A stretch of 57,003 nucleotides of DNA from Actinobacteria bacterium OK074. Lineage in GTDB: Bacteria; Actinomycetota; Actinomycetes; Streptomycetales; Streptomycetaceae. The notes beneath the pieces were generated by a model. It was given only the letters and a program-made list of their open reading frames with translations. It searched no databases and had not been told where the DNA came from. Made by a program: the position numbers and the translations under genes. The stretch is taken from NCBI GenBank assembly GCA_001298575.1, contig LJCV01000268.1:1-57003 (forward strand), read 5' to 3'. Within the stretch, counting starts at the first letter, position 1. Every line of letters begins with the position of its first letter. Positions 8,387 to 17,441 of this stretch are shown piece by piece.

Positions 8387-9159
8387 GGGGCGGTGCCCTT
8401 GCCGAGCACGGTGAGGTCGTCCTCGCGCACCAGGTCGAAGCGGAGGGCCAGGGAGACCAGGGACTCCTTCTTGCCGTTGAGGCGGGGGCCGGTGTCCGCG
8501 GTGTCCGGGCCCGGCTTCAGGCGCAGCTTGACGGCCAGGTAGTCGATGTTCCACTGGACCGAAGTCCGGGACGCGGCGGGCCAGTTGGGGCTCAGCCGGG
8601 AGACGACCTGGTCGACGGTGGGCAGCGGGGCGTGCGGGTCGCCGCGCAGCCGCGGTTCGCACAGGGCGGCGAGGACGGCGAAGTAGCGCTTGGACGCGTC
8701 GAGCGCGAACGCGGGGGCGGTCACCGGGCCGCCGGTGCCGCCGGTGGCGCCGTCCGGGGCGCGGACGTAGTCGTGGCGTGGGGCCCACACCTCGATGGGC
8801 AGCAGGTCGCCCGCGGCGGGCAGCACGATCCGCGCGAACTCGAACGGCACCGGCGCGTCCAGCCGGCCCGGCGCCACCTTGATGTGCTCGCCCGCGCCCT
8901 CCGGGTTCTCCACCAGGTACGTCTGGTGCGCGGAGAGGTTGCTCAGTATCCAGAAGGCGCCCTGGGCGGTGATCTCACCGGCCCGGCGGGAGACTCCGTC
9001 GTGCGCGATCTCCAGGGTGTTGCCGCTGCCCGCGCGGCCGAAGGTGAGCCGTTCGCCCGGGGCGAGCCGGAACTGCCGTTCCTCGCCGTCGCGTTGGCCG
9101 CCGTCGCGCGGCCGTTCGCCTTCCGTGGCCGGTGGAGGTACCACGATGATGCTGTACAC
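8383..9159 (-). CDS. FHA-domain protein
   Basis: A 258-residue cytoplasmic protein. The N-terminal ~110 residues show an FHA phosphothreonine-binding pattern: LTFGRAGSGNTLEI (the G-R of the binding loop), then VSRRAGEI and a Leu-Ser-Ala-His/Tyr strand region. The C-terminal part (about 160-250, FAVLAALCEPRLRG to VSLALRFDLV) looks like a winged-helix region of the type often found behind FHA domains in actinobacteria. It overlaps the kinase gene by GTGA, so FHA protein and kinase are probably made together, and the FHA protein is a likely substrate or adaptor of that kinase. Confidence 0.85.
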   Translation of the reverse strand: MYSIIVVPPPATEGERPRDGGQRDGEERQFRLAPGERLTFGRAGSGNTLEIAHDGVSRRAGEITAQGAFWILSNLSAHQTYLVENPEGAGEHIKVAPGRLDAPVPFEFARIVLPAAGDLLPIEVWAPRHDYVRAPDGATGGTGGPVTAPAFALDASKRYFAVLAALCEPRLRGDPHAPLPTVDQVVSRLSPNWPAASRTSVQWNIDYLAVKLRLKPGPDTADTGPRLNGKKESLVSLALRFDLVREDDLTVLGKGTAP

Positions 9160-9183
9160 GAGGATCAGGGTGGGCGATGCCGA

Positions 9184-9212
9184 GGGGCCGTGTCACGGTG
9201 TGACACGGCCCC
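9184..9212. terminator. Hairpin between RDD and FHA genes
   Basis: A perfect 12-bp stem (GGGGCCGTGTCA at 9184-9195 with TGACACGGCCCC at 9201-9212) has a CGGTG loop. It lies downstream of the RDD gene and about 25 bases before the FHA start. It probably terminates RDD transcription, but it could also sit in the FHA leader. Confidence 0.65.
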
Positions 9213-9346
9213 CGGAAAAGATGGCGAGAAGAGGCTGTTGCCACCTTCGCGCGGATCACGACCGGCCTGACCGCGTGGCCGGCCCGGCCGGTTGATGACC
9301 AGGCGGCCAGGTGACCAGGCCGCCAGTTGACGCGGTGACTACGTGA

Positions 9347-9958
9347 CTACTTGACGCGGATCACGATCGTCGAGCAGATCTTGTCCGCGAAGGTCTGGCG
9401 CTTGGAGTCCCACGCCGGCCACAGGTAGCCGAGGTAGCAGGGCAGGCCGTCGACTATGTGGCAGAGCTGGCGGACGAACGCCATGCCGACGCCGATCGTC
9501 TGCCCGGTGGCCTCCTTGACGGTCTTGATGCCGAGGGCCTTCTTGCCGACGGTCTGGCCGCCCTTGCCCTCAAGGATCAACTGCCAGACGAAGATGCCGA
9601 TCAGACCGGCCAGGCCGAGCAGCACGATGACCGCGGACGCGCCGCCGTCGAGGCTCGCGCCCACGCCGACGAGGAAGTACGGGATGGCGAGCAGGATGCC
9701 GTCGATCAGCTTGCCGGCGAACCGCTGGCCCCAGTTCGCGTACGGCGGGGTGGCGCCGTAGCCCTGGGGCGGGTAGCCGTAACCCTGCGGCGGGACGGCA
9801 CCCTGGGGCGGGTAGCCGTAGCCCTGCGGCGGCACGCCGCCCTGGGGAGCGCCCTGCTGCGGGTAGCCGTAGCCCTGCGGCTGCGGGGCCTGGCCGTAAC
9901 CGGGCTGCTGGGGCTGCTGGGGGTCGCCGTAGGGGTTGTTCGGCGCGCCGAAACTCAT
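9347..9958 (-). CDS. RDD-family membrane protein
   Basis: The 203-residue protein starts at ATG 9958, with GGAGG nine bases upstream; a longer frame exists but lacks this site. Residues 1-75 are Pro/Gln/Gly/Tyr-rich with repeated PQGYGYP units. The rest is an RDD membrane domain: WGQRFAGKLIDGILL opening, hydrophobic helices, and GGQTVGKKALGIKTV, typical of the family. RDD proteins are small membrane proteins of uncertain role. Confidence 0.88.
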   Translation of the reverse strand: MSFGAPNNPYGDPQQPQQPGYGQAPQPQGYGYPQQGAPQGGVPPQGYGYPPQGAVPPQGYGYPPQGYGATPPYANWGQRFAGKLIDGILLAIPYFLVGVGASLDGGASAVIVLLGLAGLIGIFVWQLILEGKGGQTVGKKALGIKTVKEATGQTIGVGMAFVRQLCHIVDGLPCYLGYLWPAWDSKRQTFADKICSTIVIRVK

Positions 9959-10235
9959 GGCGGATGTTCCTCCGTTGAAAAACTGGGGACAGTGCGGATT
10001 TGATCGGAGGAACATCACAAAAGAGCGGTTTACCCCCCTCACAGACCGCGGCGTGCCCGCTTATGTTTCTTGTGGGGCCAGTTTTTGTCCAGGGGATAGA
10101 TCTATGCGTTGTGTACCTGCAATGTGTGGGTTGCGGGGAGGCCGGAGGGGCTCTGGGGCGGTCGCGAGGCTACTGAGGAATGCCTGGGGGTGGCCTGATT
10201 GGAACCGGGTGGCAGTCATCGGCGAGGATGGGCCC

Positions 10236-11090
10236 ATGACCGCCCAGATTCTCGATGGCAAGGCCACCGCAGCAGCGATCAAGTCCGACCTGACCGCCCG
10301 CGTGGCGGCCCTCAAGGAGAAGGGCGTCACGCCCGGCCTCGGCACGATCCTCGTCGGTGACGACCCCGGCAGCCAGAAGTACGTCGCGGGCAAGCACCGC
10401 GACTGCGCCCAGGTGGGCATCTCCTCCATCCAGCGCGAACTCCCCGCCACCGCCACGCAGGACGAAATCGAGGCCGCGGTACGGGAGTTGAACGAGGACC
10501 CGGCCTGTACGGGGTACATCGTCCAACTCCCGCTGCCCAAGGGCATCGACGAGAACCGCATCCTCGAACTCATGGACCCGGACAAGGACGCGGACGGCCT
10601 GCACCCGATGAACCTCGGCCGCCTCGTGCTGAACGAGCCCGCGCCGTTGCCCTGCACCCCGAACGGTGTGCTGACCCTGCTGCGCCGCCACGGCGTGGAG
10701 ATCAAGGGCGCGGAGGTCGTGGTCGTCGGCCGCGGGGTGACCATCGGCCGTCCGATGCCGCTGCTGCTGACCCGCCGCAGCGAGAACGCGACGGTCACGC
10801 AGTGCCACACCGGCACCCGCGACCTCTCGGCGCACCTGAAGCGGGCCGACATCATCGTCGCCGCGGCCGGGTCCGCGCACCTGATCCGCGCGGAGGACGT
10901 CAAGCCGGGGGCGGCCGTCCTCGACGTCGGCGTCTCGCGCACCGCCGAGGGGAAGATCGTGGGCGACGTCCACCCGGACGTCGCCGAGGTCGCGGGCTGG
11001 ATCTCGCCGAACCCCGGCGGAGTCGGCCCGATGACCCGTGCCCAGCTGCTCGTCAACGTGGTCGAGGCGGCGGAGCGCAGTGTCGGCTGA
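10236..11090 (+). CDS. folD: Methylenetetrahydrofolate dehydrogenase / methenyltetrahydrofolate cyclohydrolase
   Basis: Interconverts 5,10-methylene-, 5,10-methenyl- and 10-formyl-tetrahydrofolate, supplying the formyl donor used by PurN and PurH. The 284-residue length is normal. Visible signatures are GSQKYVAGKHRDC (Tyr and Lys of the active site), QLPLPKGID, the NADP-binding GRGVTIGRPMPLLL and the C-terminal PNPGGVGPMTRAQLL. The start is ATG 10236, with GAGGA upstream. The next gene starts inside its last codons. Confidence 0.97.
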   Translation: MTAQILDGKATAAAIKSDLTARVAALKEKGVTPGLGTILVGDDPGSQKYVAGKHRDCAQVGISSIQRELPATATQDEIEAAVRELNEDPACTGYIVQLPLPKGIDENRILELMDPDKDADGLHPMNLGRLVLNEPAPLPCTPNGVLTLLRRHGVEIKGAEVVVVGRGVTIGRPMPLLLTRRSENATVTQCHTGTRDLSAHLKRADIIVAAAGSAHLIRAEDVKPGAAVLDVGVSRTAEGKIVGDVHPDVAEVAGWISPNPGGVGPMTRAQLLVNVVEAAERSVG

Positions 11091-11715
11091 GGCCACGCCC
11101 GGCGGGGCGAAGGAGTCGGGGGCGACGGGGTCGGGGGAGAAGGCGGCGGGTGAGCCGGTGACCGGGGCTCCGGGCAGCGCTGTGCAGCGCGGGTTTCCGG
11201 GGGTGCGGTCGGCGTTGCGGCAGCCGTTGCCGGCGGAGGCGCCGGTGGCGGCTGCGCGGAGCGAGGACGAGGGCACGGGCGAGGGCGGTCGCAAGGCGTC
11301 CTCCGGCGGCGGTCGCGTCCGCCGCGGTACGCGCCGCTTCCCGCGGATCACGCGGGACACGGCACGTCCGGAGGGCGGCGGCCGGGCGGCCCCCGGGGAC
11401 GCGCCCGCGCCCGCGCGGCAGTGGCCGATCCTGACCGTCCTGACCGCGGTCGGCCTCGGCCTGCTGCTGACCGCCCTCGACGCGTTCCGCGTCGGCACGA
11501 TCCTCATCGGCGTCGCGCTGATCGCCGGGGCCGTGATGCGCTGGGCCCTGCCCGACGTCGGCATGCTCGCGGTCCGCTCCCGCTTCACCGACATGGTGAC
11601 GTACGGCGTCCTGGGCGTGGCGATCGTGCTGCTGGCGATGATGGCCCAGCCGAACCCGTGGCTGGAGATCCCGTTCCTGGACGACACCCTGCACTTCACG
11701 ATCAGCACGAACTGA
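11080..11715 (+). CDS. DUF3017-type membrane protein
   Basis: A 211-residue protein starting at GTG 11080, overlapping folD by 11 bases. The first ~110 residues are a charged, Gly/Ala/Arg-rich cytoplasmic tail. Three hydrophobic helices follow (WPILTVLTAVGLGLLLTALD, TILIGVALIAGAVMRWAL, MVTYGVLGVAIVLLAMMAQP). A DUF3017 protein directly after folD is a usual Streptomyces arrangement. No function is known to me. Confidence 0.85.
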   Translation: MSAEATPGGAKESGATGSGEKAAGEPVTGAPGSAVQRGFPGVRSALRQPLPAEAPVAAARSEDEGTGEGGRKASSGGGRVRRGTRRFPRITRDTARPEGGGRAAPGDAPAPARQWPILTVLTAVGLGLLLTALDAFRVGTILIGVALIAGAVMRWALPDVGMLAVRSRFTDMVTYGVLGVAIVLLAMMAQPNPWLEIPFLDDTLHFTISTN

Positions 11716-11722
11716 CGACGGG

Positions 11723-11758
11723 GCGGTCCGTCCCTCTTCTCGCGAAGGGGCGGACCGC
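11723..11758. terminator. Hairpin after folD operon
   Basis: The stem GCGGTCCGTCCCT (11723-11735) pairs with AGGGGCGGACCGC (11746-11758), with one G-T pair, a 10-base loop, and TTTGT after it. GACGAC/GTCGTC flanks at 11714-11719 and 11762-11767 can extend the pairing. Confidence 0.8.
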
Positions 11759-11941
11759 TTTGTCGTCGGCAGGCGTACGACATGCGTACGACGGCTGCGG
11801 GTTGTGACGTACACCCCCAGCGCGTTCCGCACGTTCGGGAAACCGAACAGACCCGGATTCCCGCACAACGGCGTTCCGTCCCCCGACGATGGTCGGGCGC
11901 ACGGCAGGGGGATGCCGTGCCGGGGGAACAGGGGAAACACC

Positions 11942-12424
11942 GTGTCGGAACAGGACAGGCCGGAGTGGGCACCGCTGCCCGCGGGGCTGAGCCGAGAGGC
12001 GAGCCTTCTGGCGGAGCAGCTGCGCCTGCTGAAGGAGCGCACCGGGTTGAGCCTGGCCGCGTTGGCGGACCGCACCCACTACTCCAAGTCCTCCTGGCAA
12101 CGCTGCCTCAACGGCCGCCAGATACCGCCGCGTTCGGCCCTGAAGGCCCTGGCGGAGGCGGCGGGAGCGGACCCGTCCCGCCTGCTGTCCCTACGGGAGG
12201 CGGTCCTACGGGCGGTGCCGGCACCCACCCCCGCCCCGGAAACGCCAGGGGCGGCGGCCCCGGAAACCCTCTCCGAGCCCGCCGCCCCCACCAAACGCCA
12301 CTGGCGCCTGCTGACCGCAGTCCTCCTGGCCGTACTCCTCACGGCCACCGGCACGTACGTGACGGTGACACAGCTGGTGAATCAGGACGGGGCCGGCTGT
12401 ACGACGCTGGAGACGGACCCGTGA
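11942..12424 (+). CDS. Membrane-anchored XRE-type HTH protein, short form
   Basis: A 160-residue protein from GTG 11942, preceded by AGGGGAA. Residues 15-85 form a helix-turn-helix domain (LSLAALADRTHYSKSSWQRC, then LNGRQIPPRSALKALAEAAG). A Pro/Ala linker leads to one membrane helix (LLTAVLLAVLLTATGTYVTV) and only ~18 residues outside. The HTH closely resembles that of the longer protein at 14662-15900, so the two are paralogues. This one lacks the large extracellular domain. Likely a membrane-tethered regulator. Confidence 0.82.
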   Translation: MSEQDRPEWAPLPAGLSREASLLAEQLRLLKERTGLSLAALADRTHYSKSSWQRCLNGRQIPPRSALKALAEAAGADPSRLLSLREAVLRAVPAPTPAPETPGAAAPETLSEPAAPTKRHWRLLTAVLLAVLLTATGTYVTVTQLVNQDGAGCTTLETDP

Positions 12425-12446
12425 GAACTTCCTTCGCCACCGCCCC

Positions 12447-12512
12447 GTGATCGCCGCAGGCGATTGAGGGGCGCGGGGAACGGCGCGAGCAACCACGACG
12501 AACCCGCACCTA
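12447..12512. repeat. Intergenic repeat, copy B
   Basis: GTGATCGCCGCAGGCGATT, then GAGGGGCGCGGGGAACGGCG and CGAGCAACC, ending in ACCCGCAC. The opening and closing words recur in copy C immediately downstream, making a head-to-tail pair. Confidence 0.65.
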
Positions 12513-12522
12513 CAAACGGCCC

Positions 12523-12610
12523 GTGATCGCCGCAGGCGTCCTAGGGGCGCGGGGCTGTGACATTGTGCGGCTCCGCCGCGCGGGCGCGACCAGCCACAAC
12601 GCACCCGCAC
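12523..12610. repeat. Intergenic repeat, copy C
   Basis: Starts with GTGATCGCCGCAGGCG, has the AGGGGCGCGGGG core, then GGCTCCGCCGCGCGGGCG and GACCAGCC, and ends in ACCCGCAC. The GGCTCCGCCGCG word is shared with copy D at 40921. Confidence 0.65.
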
Positions 12611-12644
12611 CCGCCAACACCCCCTCGCCCCCACCCCGGTGGGC

Positions 12645-13184
12645 TCAGTACGTGGCGAGCTGGTACCCCGCCCCCACCGGGATCGCGTAGCAGCTCTTGC
12701 CGGTGTTCTGGATCGGGATCCTCTTGAAGGTCACATCCCGCTTCGACCCGTCGTAGACGACCTCCCGCGTCCCCGTGTTCTCCGGGTCGAGGCTGTCGTC
12801 GGCGGTGCTGAACGAGTCCTCCTCGGCCCGCCCGTTGGCGGGATCCACCCCGTGCTTCTGCTGCCAGAACTTCGTGGCGGACCGGGTGACCTTGTTGTAC
12901 GTGCCCTTCACCTGCTTGAGCGTGAACGGCTGCAAGTCCCCGTCCTCGTCGACGTACTTGGCGTTGTCCGCGTACAGCACGTACTGCCACAGCCGCACCG
13001 CGTTGGACGTGCTGCCGTTGTCCAGGCTCTCGTTCCCCCAGTCGTTGGTGGTGACGCCCTTCCCCTCGATGCAGCCGAAGTCGGGCGAAGCCTGGGCCGT
13101 GCCCGCCGCGGCGAACGTGCCGAGGGCGGCGCCCGCGGCCAGGACGGTCGCGACCGCGGTCTTGCCGAAGATGTGCTTGCGCAT
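12645..13184 (-). CDS. Secreted peptidoglycan-binding-like protein
   Basis: A 179-residue protein from ATG 13184, with GGAAGAGG upstream. It has a clear Sec signal peptide (MRKHIFGKTAVATVLAAGAA, cleaved after AQA). The mature part has AVRLWQYVLYADNAKYVDED, later FTLKQVKGTYNKVTRSATKF and WQQKHGVDPANG. This spacing matches a diverged PG_binding_1 domain (V-x-x-W/LQ ... D-G ... T-x-x-A-x-x-FQ ... G-x-x-x-D-G). I infer an extracellular, cell-wall-associated protein. No catalytic domain is present. Confidence 0.75.
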   Translation of the reverse strand: MRKHIFGKTAVATVLAAGAALGTFAAAGTAQASPDFGCIEGKGVTTNDWGNESLDNGSTSNAVRLWQYVLYADNAKYVDEDGDLQPFTLKQVKGTYNKVTRSATKFWQQKHGVDPANGRAEEDSFSTADDSLDPENTGTREVVYDGSKRDVTFKRIPIQNTGKSCYAIPVGAGYQLATY

Positions 13185-13492
13185 GTTCCTCTTCCTTCCC
13201 TCGGGCCGCTCACCCCGCTGATCCCCTGATCCCCCGGTGCGGCCCGTGGTCCGTTGTGCCAACGCCCACTAAGTCGTACGGCGGCCCCACCCGGCTCCGG
13301 AGCAGCGGCGGCCCGGGACGAAACGGGACGTCCCACCCGCTGACCTGCGACGACCCACCCGGCCCAAGGGACGCGCCGGAACGCACGGGAACGCACCGGG
13401 ACGCGACGGGACACCGGGAATGTGCCGCACGGGACCGGAGGTTCACCTGAACGCACCGAACAACTCACTCACCGCACAACCAAGGAGTGCAC
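13185..13492. other. Divergent intergenic region
   Basis: 308 bases between the secreted protein and the patatin gene, holding both promoters. It has irregular GGAACGCAC-like repetition around 13375-13410 and no gene I can support. Confidence 0.45.
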
Positions 13493-14350
13493 GTGCCAGA
13501 ACCAGCAGGCGTGGCCGAAGCGTTGGTGCTCGGAGGCGGCGGACTCGGCGGGATCGCCTGGATCACGGGAGTGCTCGCGGGCCTCGCCGACGAGGGGCAG
13601 GACGTGACCGCGACGGCGGACCTGATCGTGGGCACCTCGGCCGGATCGACGGTCGGCGCACAGCTCGGCAGCGGCCTCGGCATCGAGGAGTTGTACGCCC
13701 GCCAGACCGAACCCGCCCTCCAGAGCGCCGAGATCATGGCCGAGATCGACTTCGAGGGCTTGCCTGACCGCCTGGCCGCCGTACTCCAGACCGCCCCGGA
13801 CGTCGAGGAGTTGAGGCGAGCCGTCGGCGTGATCGCACGCGACGCCGAGACCGTGCCGGAGGCGACGCGACGCGAGGTGATCGCCTCCCGGCTGCCGTCG
13901 CACGAGTGGCCCGAGCGGGCGCTGAAGTTCGTCGCCGTGGACGCCGAGACCGGCCAACCCCGGCTGTTCGACCGGGAGTCGGGCGTCCCCCTGGTCGACG
14001 CGGTCGCCGCCAGCTGCGCCGTCCCGGGCGTCTGGCCGACGACGACGATCGACGGCCGCCGGTACTACGACGGCGGCGTCCCCTCCTGCGAGAACGTCGA
14101 GTACGCGGCGGGCGCGGACCGCGTGCTGGTGATCGCCCCGCTGGGCGGCACCCAACTGTTCCCGGGCCAGCGGGAGTTGGCGGACGCAATCGCGGAACTG
14201 CGGGACGGGGGCGCCCGGGTGGCCCTCGTCGTCCCCGACGAGGCGTCCCTCGCGGCGATCGGCCCGAACGCGCTCGACCCCGGCACCCGCGCCCCGGCCG
14301 CGGCGGCGGGCCGTGAGCAGGGCCGTTCCCTCAAGCTCGACTGGCGCTGA
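13493..14350 (+). CDS. Patatin-like phospholipase / esterase
   Basis: A 285-residue protein from GTG 13493, placed six bases after AGGAG; a GTG at 13487 overlaps the ribosome site and is less likely. The patatin catalytic elements are visible: oxyanion-hole GGGGLGG near the start, nucleophile GTSAGS (about residue 50) and the Asp of the dyad in YYDGGVPS (about residue 192). The product is probably a cytoplasmic lipid acyl hydrolase. No signal peptide is seen. Confidence 0.9.
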   Translation: MPEPAGVAEALVLGGGGLGGIAWITGVLAGLADEGQDVTATADLIVGTSAGSTVGAQLGSGLGIEELYARQTEPALQSAEIMAEIDFEGLPDRLAAVLQTAPDVEELRRAVGVIARDAETVPEATRREVIASRLPSHEWPERALKFVAVDAETGQPRLFDRESGVPLVDAVAASCAVPGVWPTTTIDGRRYYDGGVPSCENVEYAAGADRVLVIAPLGGTQLFPGQRELADAIAELRDGGARVALVVPDEASLAAIGPNALDPGTRAPAAAAGREQGRSLKLDWR

Positions 14351-14661
14351 CCGCAGGTCGATTCCGTACCGATCGCGCCCATACCCCCTGGTCCTGGCGT
14401 CGGCTACGCCCGAAGCTGACTACCCTTGATACGGCCGGAGTTGGTAGGACGTTACCTACGCGATCGATGCGTACGAACGGGCTGGGACGGCCGGTGCCGC
14501 ACAGGCGCCCGGGGCTGCTGTGACCAGGGTGAACGCCCATGTGTCCCCAGGGTGTCGATGTATTGACAAGTTCGCGGAATTCCCTCGAAGAGGTGCCCGG
14601 AGCGGCCAAAGTTCGGCAATCTGGACGCTCCGGGCGATCCCGGGGAAAGAGGGGGGAAGCA
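14351..14661. other. Intergenic region upstream of HTH gene
   Basis: 311 bases containing an inverted repeat GTAGG-6-CCTAC (14444-14448 and 14455-14459) close to TTGATA, and a TTGACA hexamer at 14563-14568 that could be a -35 element. No convincing -10 partner or gene was found. Confidence 0.4.
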
Positions 14662-15900
14662 ATGCCTCGTTGGAGGGCTCTGCCGGACGAACTCGATCCG
14701 CAGATCAAGGAGTTCGCGACTCAGCTGCGCCGACTGATCGACCGCGGTGGGCTCAGCATCGCCGCACTCGCCGACCGCACGGGTTACAGCAGGACGTCCT
14801 GGGACCGCTACCTCAACGGCAGGCTGCTCGCGCCGAAGGGCGCCGTCATCGCGCTGGCGGAGGTCACCGGCACGAACCCGGTCCACCTGATCACGCTGTG
14901 GGAGCTGGCCGAACGGGCGTGGAGCCGTTCGGAGATGCGCCAGGACATGACCATGGAGGCCATCCGGATAGCCCAGGCCCGCGCCGAGTTCGCGGAACCG
15001 GAGACCGCCGAGCCGCAACCGGAGACCGCGGGCGCCAAGAGCGGCCGTAACCGCGGCCGGGAGGCCGGCCGCAACGGCAGCGGTGGTGTCATCGGCGGTA
15101 CGACGGCCAGGCCCGGTATCGCCGGACCCGCCGGCGTCTCCCCGACCGTGCCCCCGCAACAGCAGCACGCCGGCACGACGGAGGAGCGAGAGGCGGGCGA
15201 CGCGGCCCGAACGGCCAACTCCTGGCGCCTGGCCGGATACCAGGGCCCCGCACCGACAGGCACAGGCACAGGCACCGTCGCGGGCGCAGGCACTGGCCCG
15301 GGCCCCTCCGCCGCGTCCACCCCCCCCGCCCCCGACTCGGCCTCGGCCTCGCCCCAAGACCCCCGTCCGCCCAAAACCCCCCGCCGACGCCGCCTGACCA
15401 TGTTCCTTTCCGGCCTCCTCGGTGCCCTCCTCGTCCTCGTCGCCGTCTTCTACTTCTCCTCCGGCGGTGACAGTGGCGACGGCGGCAAGAAGGAGGCGGG
15501 CAGCACGCCCGGCAGCGCCGCCGCGTCCGCGAGCACCGGCGCGAACGCGAACCTCCCCGCCGGAGTGAAGTGCACCGGCGCGAGCTGCGCGGGCAAGGAC
15601 CCGGAGGCGATGGGCTGCGGCGGCGCCTCGGCGACCACGACGACCAGCGTGACCGTGGCCACGACCCTCGTCGAGGTCCGCTACAGCAAGGTCTGCGCGG
15701 CGGCATGGGCGCGGATCGTGCAGGCCACGCAGGGCGACACCGTCACCGTAACGGCCGGTAAGAAGAAGGAGACCGGTTCGGTGGAGGCGGCCGGTGACAC
15801 GGACGCGTACACCCCGATGGTCGCGCTGAAGTCCGCGGCGGACGCCACGGCCTGCGTCACCCTGGCCGCGGGCCAGAAGGGCTGCACGACCAACCAGTGA
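14662..15900 (+). CDS. Membrane-anchored XRE-type HTH protein with DUF2690-like ectodomain
   Basis: A 412-residue protein from ATG 14662, preceded by GGGGGGAAG. The N-terminal helix-turn-helix (LSIAALADRTGYSRTSWDRY, then LNGRLLAPKGAVIALAEVTG) is followed by a long low-complexity Pro/Thr/Gly linker. One membrane helix comes next (MFLSGLLGALLVLVAVFYF, about residue 248-266). The ectodomain has several cysteines (VKCTGASCAGKDPEAMGCGG, later VCAAAW, TACVTL, KGCTTN). This ectodomain type is DUF2690, seen in Streptomyces HTH membrane proteins. I infer a one-protein transmembrane regulator sensing something outside the cell. Confidence 0.88.
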   Translation: MPRWRALPDELDPQIKEFATQLRRLIDRGGLSIAALADRTGYSRTSWDRYLNGRLLAPKGAVIALAEVTGTNPVHLITLWELAERAWSRSEMRQDMTMEAIRIAQARAEFAEPETAEPQPETAGAKSGRNRGREAGRNGSGGVIGGTTARPGIAGPAGVSPTVPPQQQHAGTTEEREAGDAARTANSWRLAGYQGPAPTGTGTGTVAGAGTGPGPSAASTPPAPDSASASPQDPRPPKTPRRRRLTMFLSGLLGALLVLVAVFYFSSGGDSGDGGKKEAGSTPGSAAASASTGANANLPAGVKCTGASCAGKDPEAMGCGGASATTTTSVTVATTLVEVRYSKVCAAAWARIVQATQGDTVTVTAGKKKETGSVEAAGDTDAYTPMVALKSAADATACVTLAAGQKGCTTNQ

Positions 15901-16351
15901 CCGCCCGCCAGTAGCGAGCCGGTAGCAACCGCCCGCCGGTAGCGACCGCCCGACCACCCTGCACGCCACCTCCCGCGCACGCACACGAATCCCACGCAAT
16001 CGGCCCCGCATGCCGGTCCGACTCGCGGGAAGGCGCCCCATACCCCCACGGGAGTCCGGCAGCAACTCGGACGGCGTCCCCCACGACGTCCGACCGGCAC
16101 CCCCACCCGACGGCCGCCCGGCCACTCTCCCGACCGGGCGGCCGCCGCCGTAGTCGTATCCCGTCCCGCGAGCCGCTGCCACCCGACTCCGTCGCCCTTG
16201 TGGGGCGGGCCACATCGGCCCCGGCCGTCCGGCATGCCGGATGCGCGATAGCCTGACCGGTGGATCTCTCTTGACGCCAAGAGATCGATCATCTGTACCC
16301 CGTACCCCGGGGCAGAGTCGCCCCACCGTCAGCTGTCATACGGAGAACGCC
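15901..16351. other. Intergenic region upstream of mdh
   Basis: 451 bases. The first ~60 carry short imperfect repeats of CCGCCCGCC and GGTAGC. The mdh promoter and a palindrome at 16267-16284 occupy the last ~90. No gene is supported between. Confidence 0.5.
16267..16284. promoter_or_regulatory. Palindrome overlapping the mdh promoter
   Basis: TCTCTTG (16267-16273), ACGC spacer, CAAGAGA (16278-16284): 7-bp perfect arms. The TTGACG within it resembles a -35 element. It is about 70 bases before the mdh start, suggesting a regulator that blocks or recruits RNA polymerase. Confidence 0.55.
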
Positions 16352-17341
<990 letters not shown>

Positions 17342-17370
17342 GCCGCCGAACCAAGCCATGGCATGGCATG

Positions 17371-17414
17371 TGGCCGTCCCCGCCGAGCGATGAACTGCCC
17401 GGCGGGGACGGCCA
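17371..17414. terminator. Hairpin after mdh
   Basis: A perfect 14-bp stem (TGGCCGTCCCCGCC at 17371-17384, complement at 17401-17414) with a 16-base loop, followed by TTTGC. It lies between the convergent mdh and lipoprotein genes and can act on both. Confidence 0.8.
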
Positions 17415-17441
17415 TTTGCTGCCCCTCGCCCTCGCCCTCGC

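Noticed and set aside
14452..16326. A 624-codon minus-strand frame over the HTH/DUF2690 gene
   Set aside because: Low-complexity Arg/Gly-rich translation antisense to a gene with clear HTH and membrane motifs.
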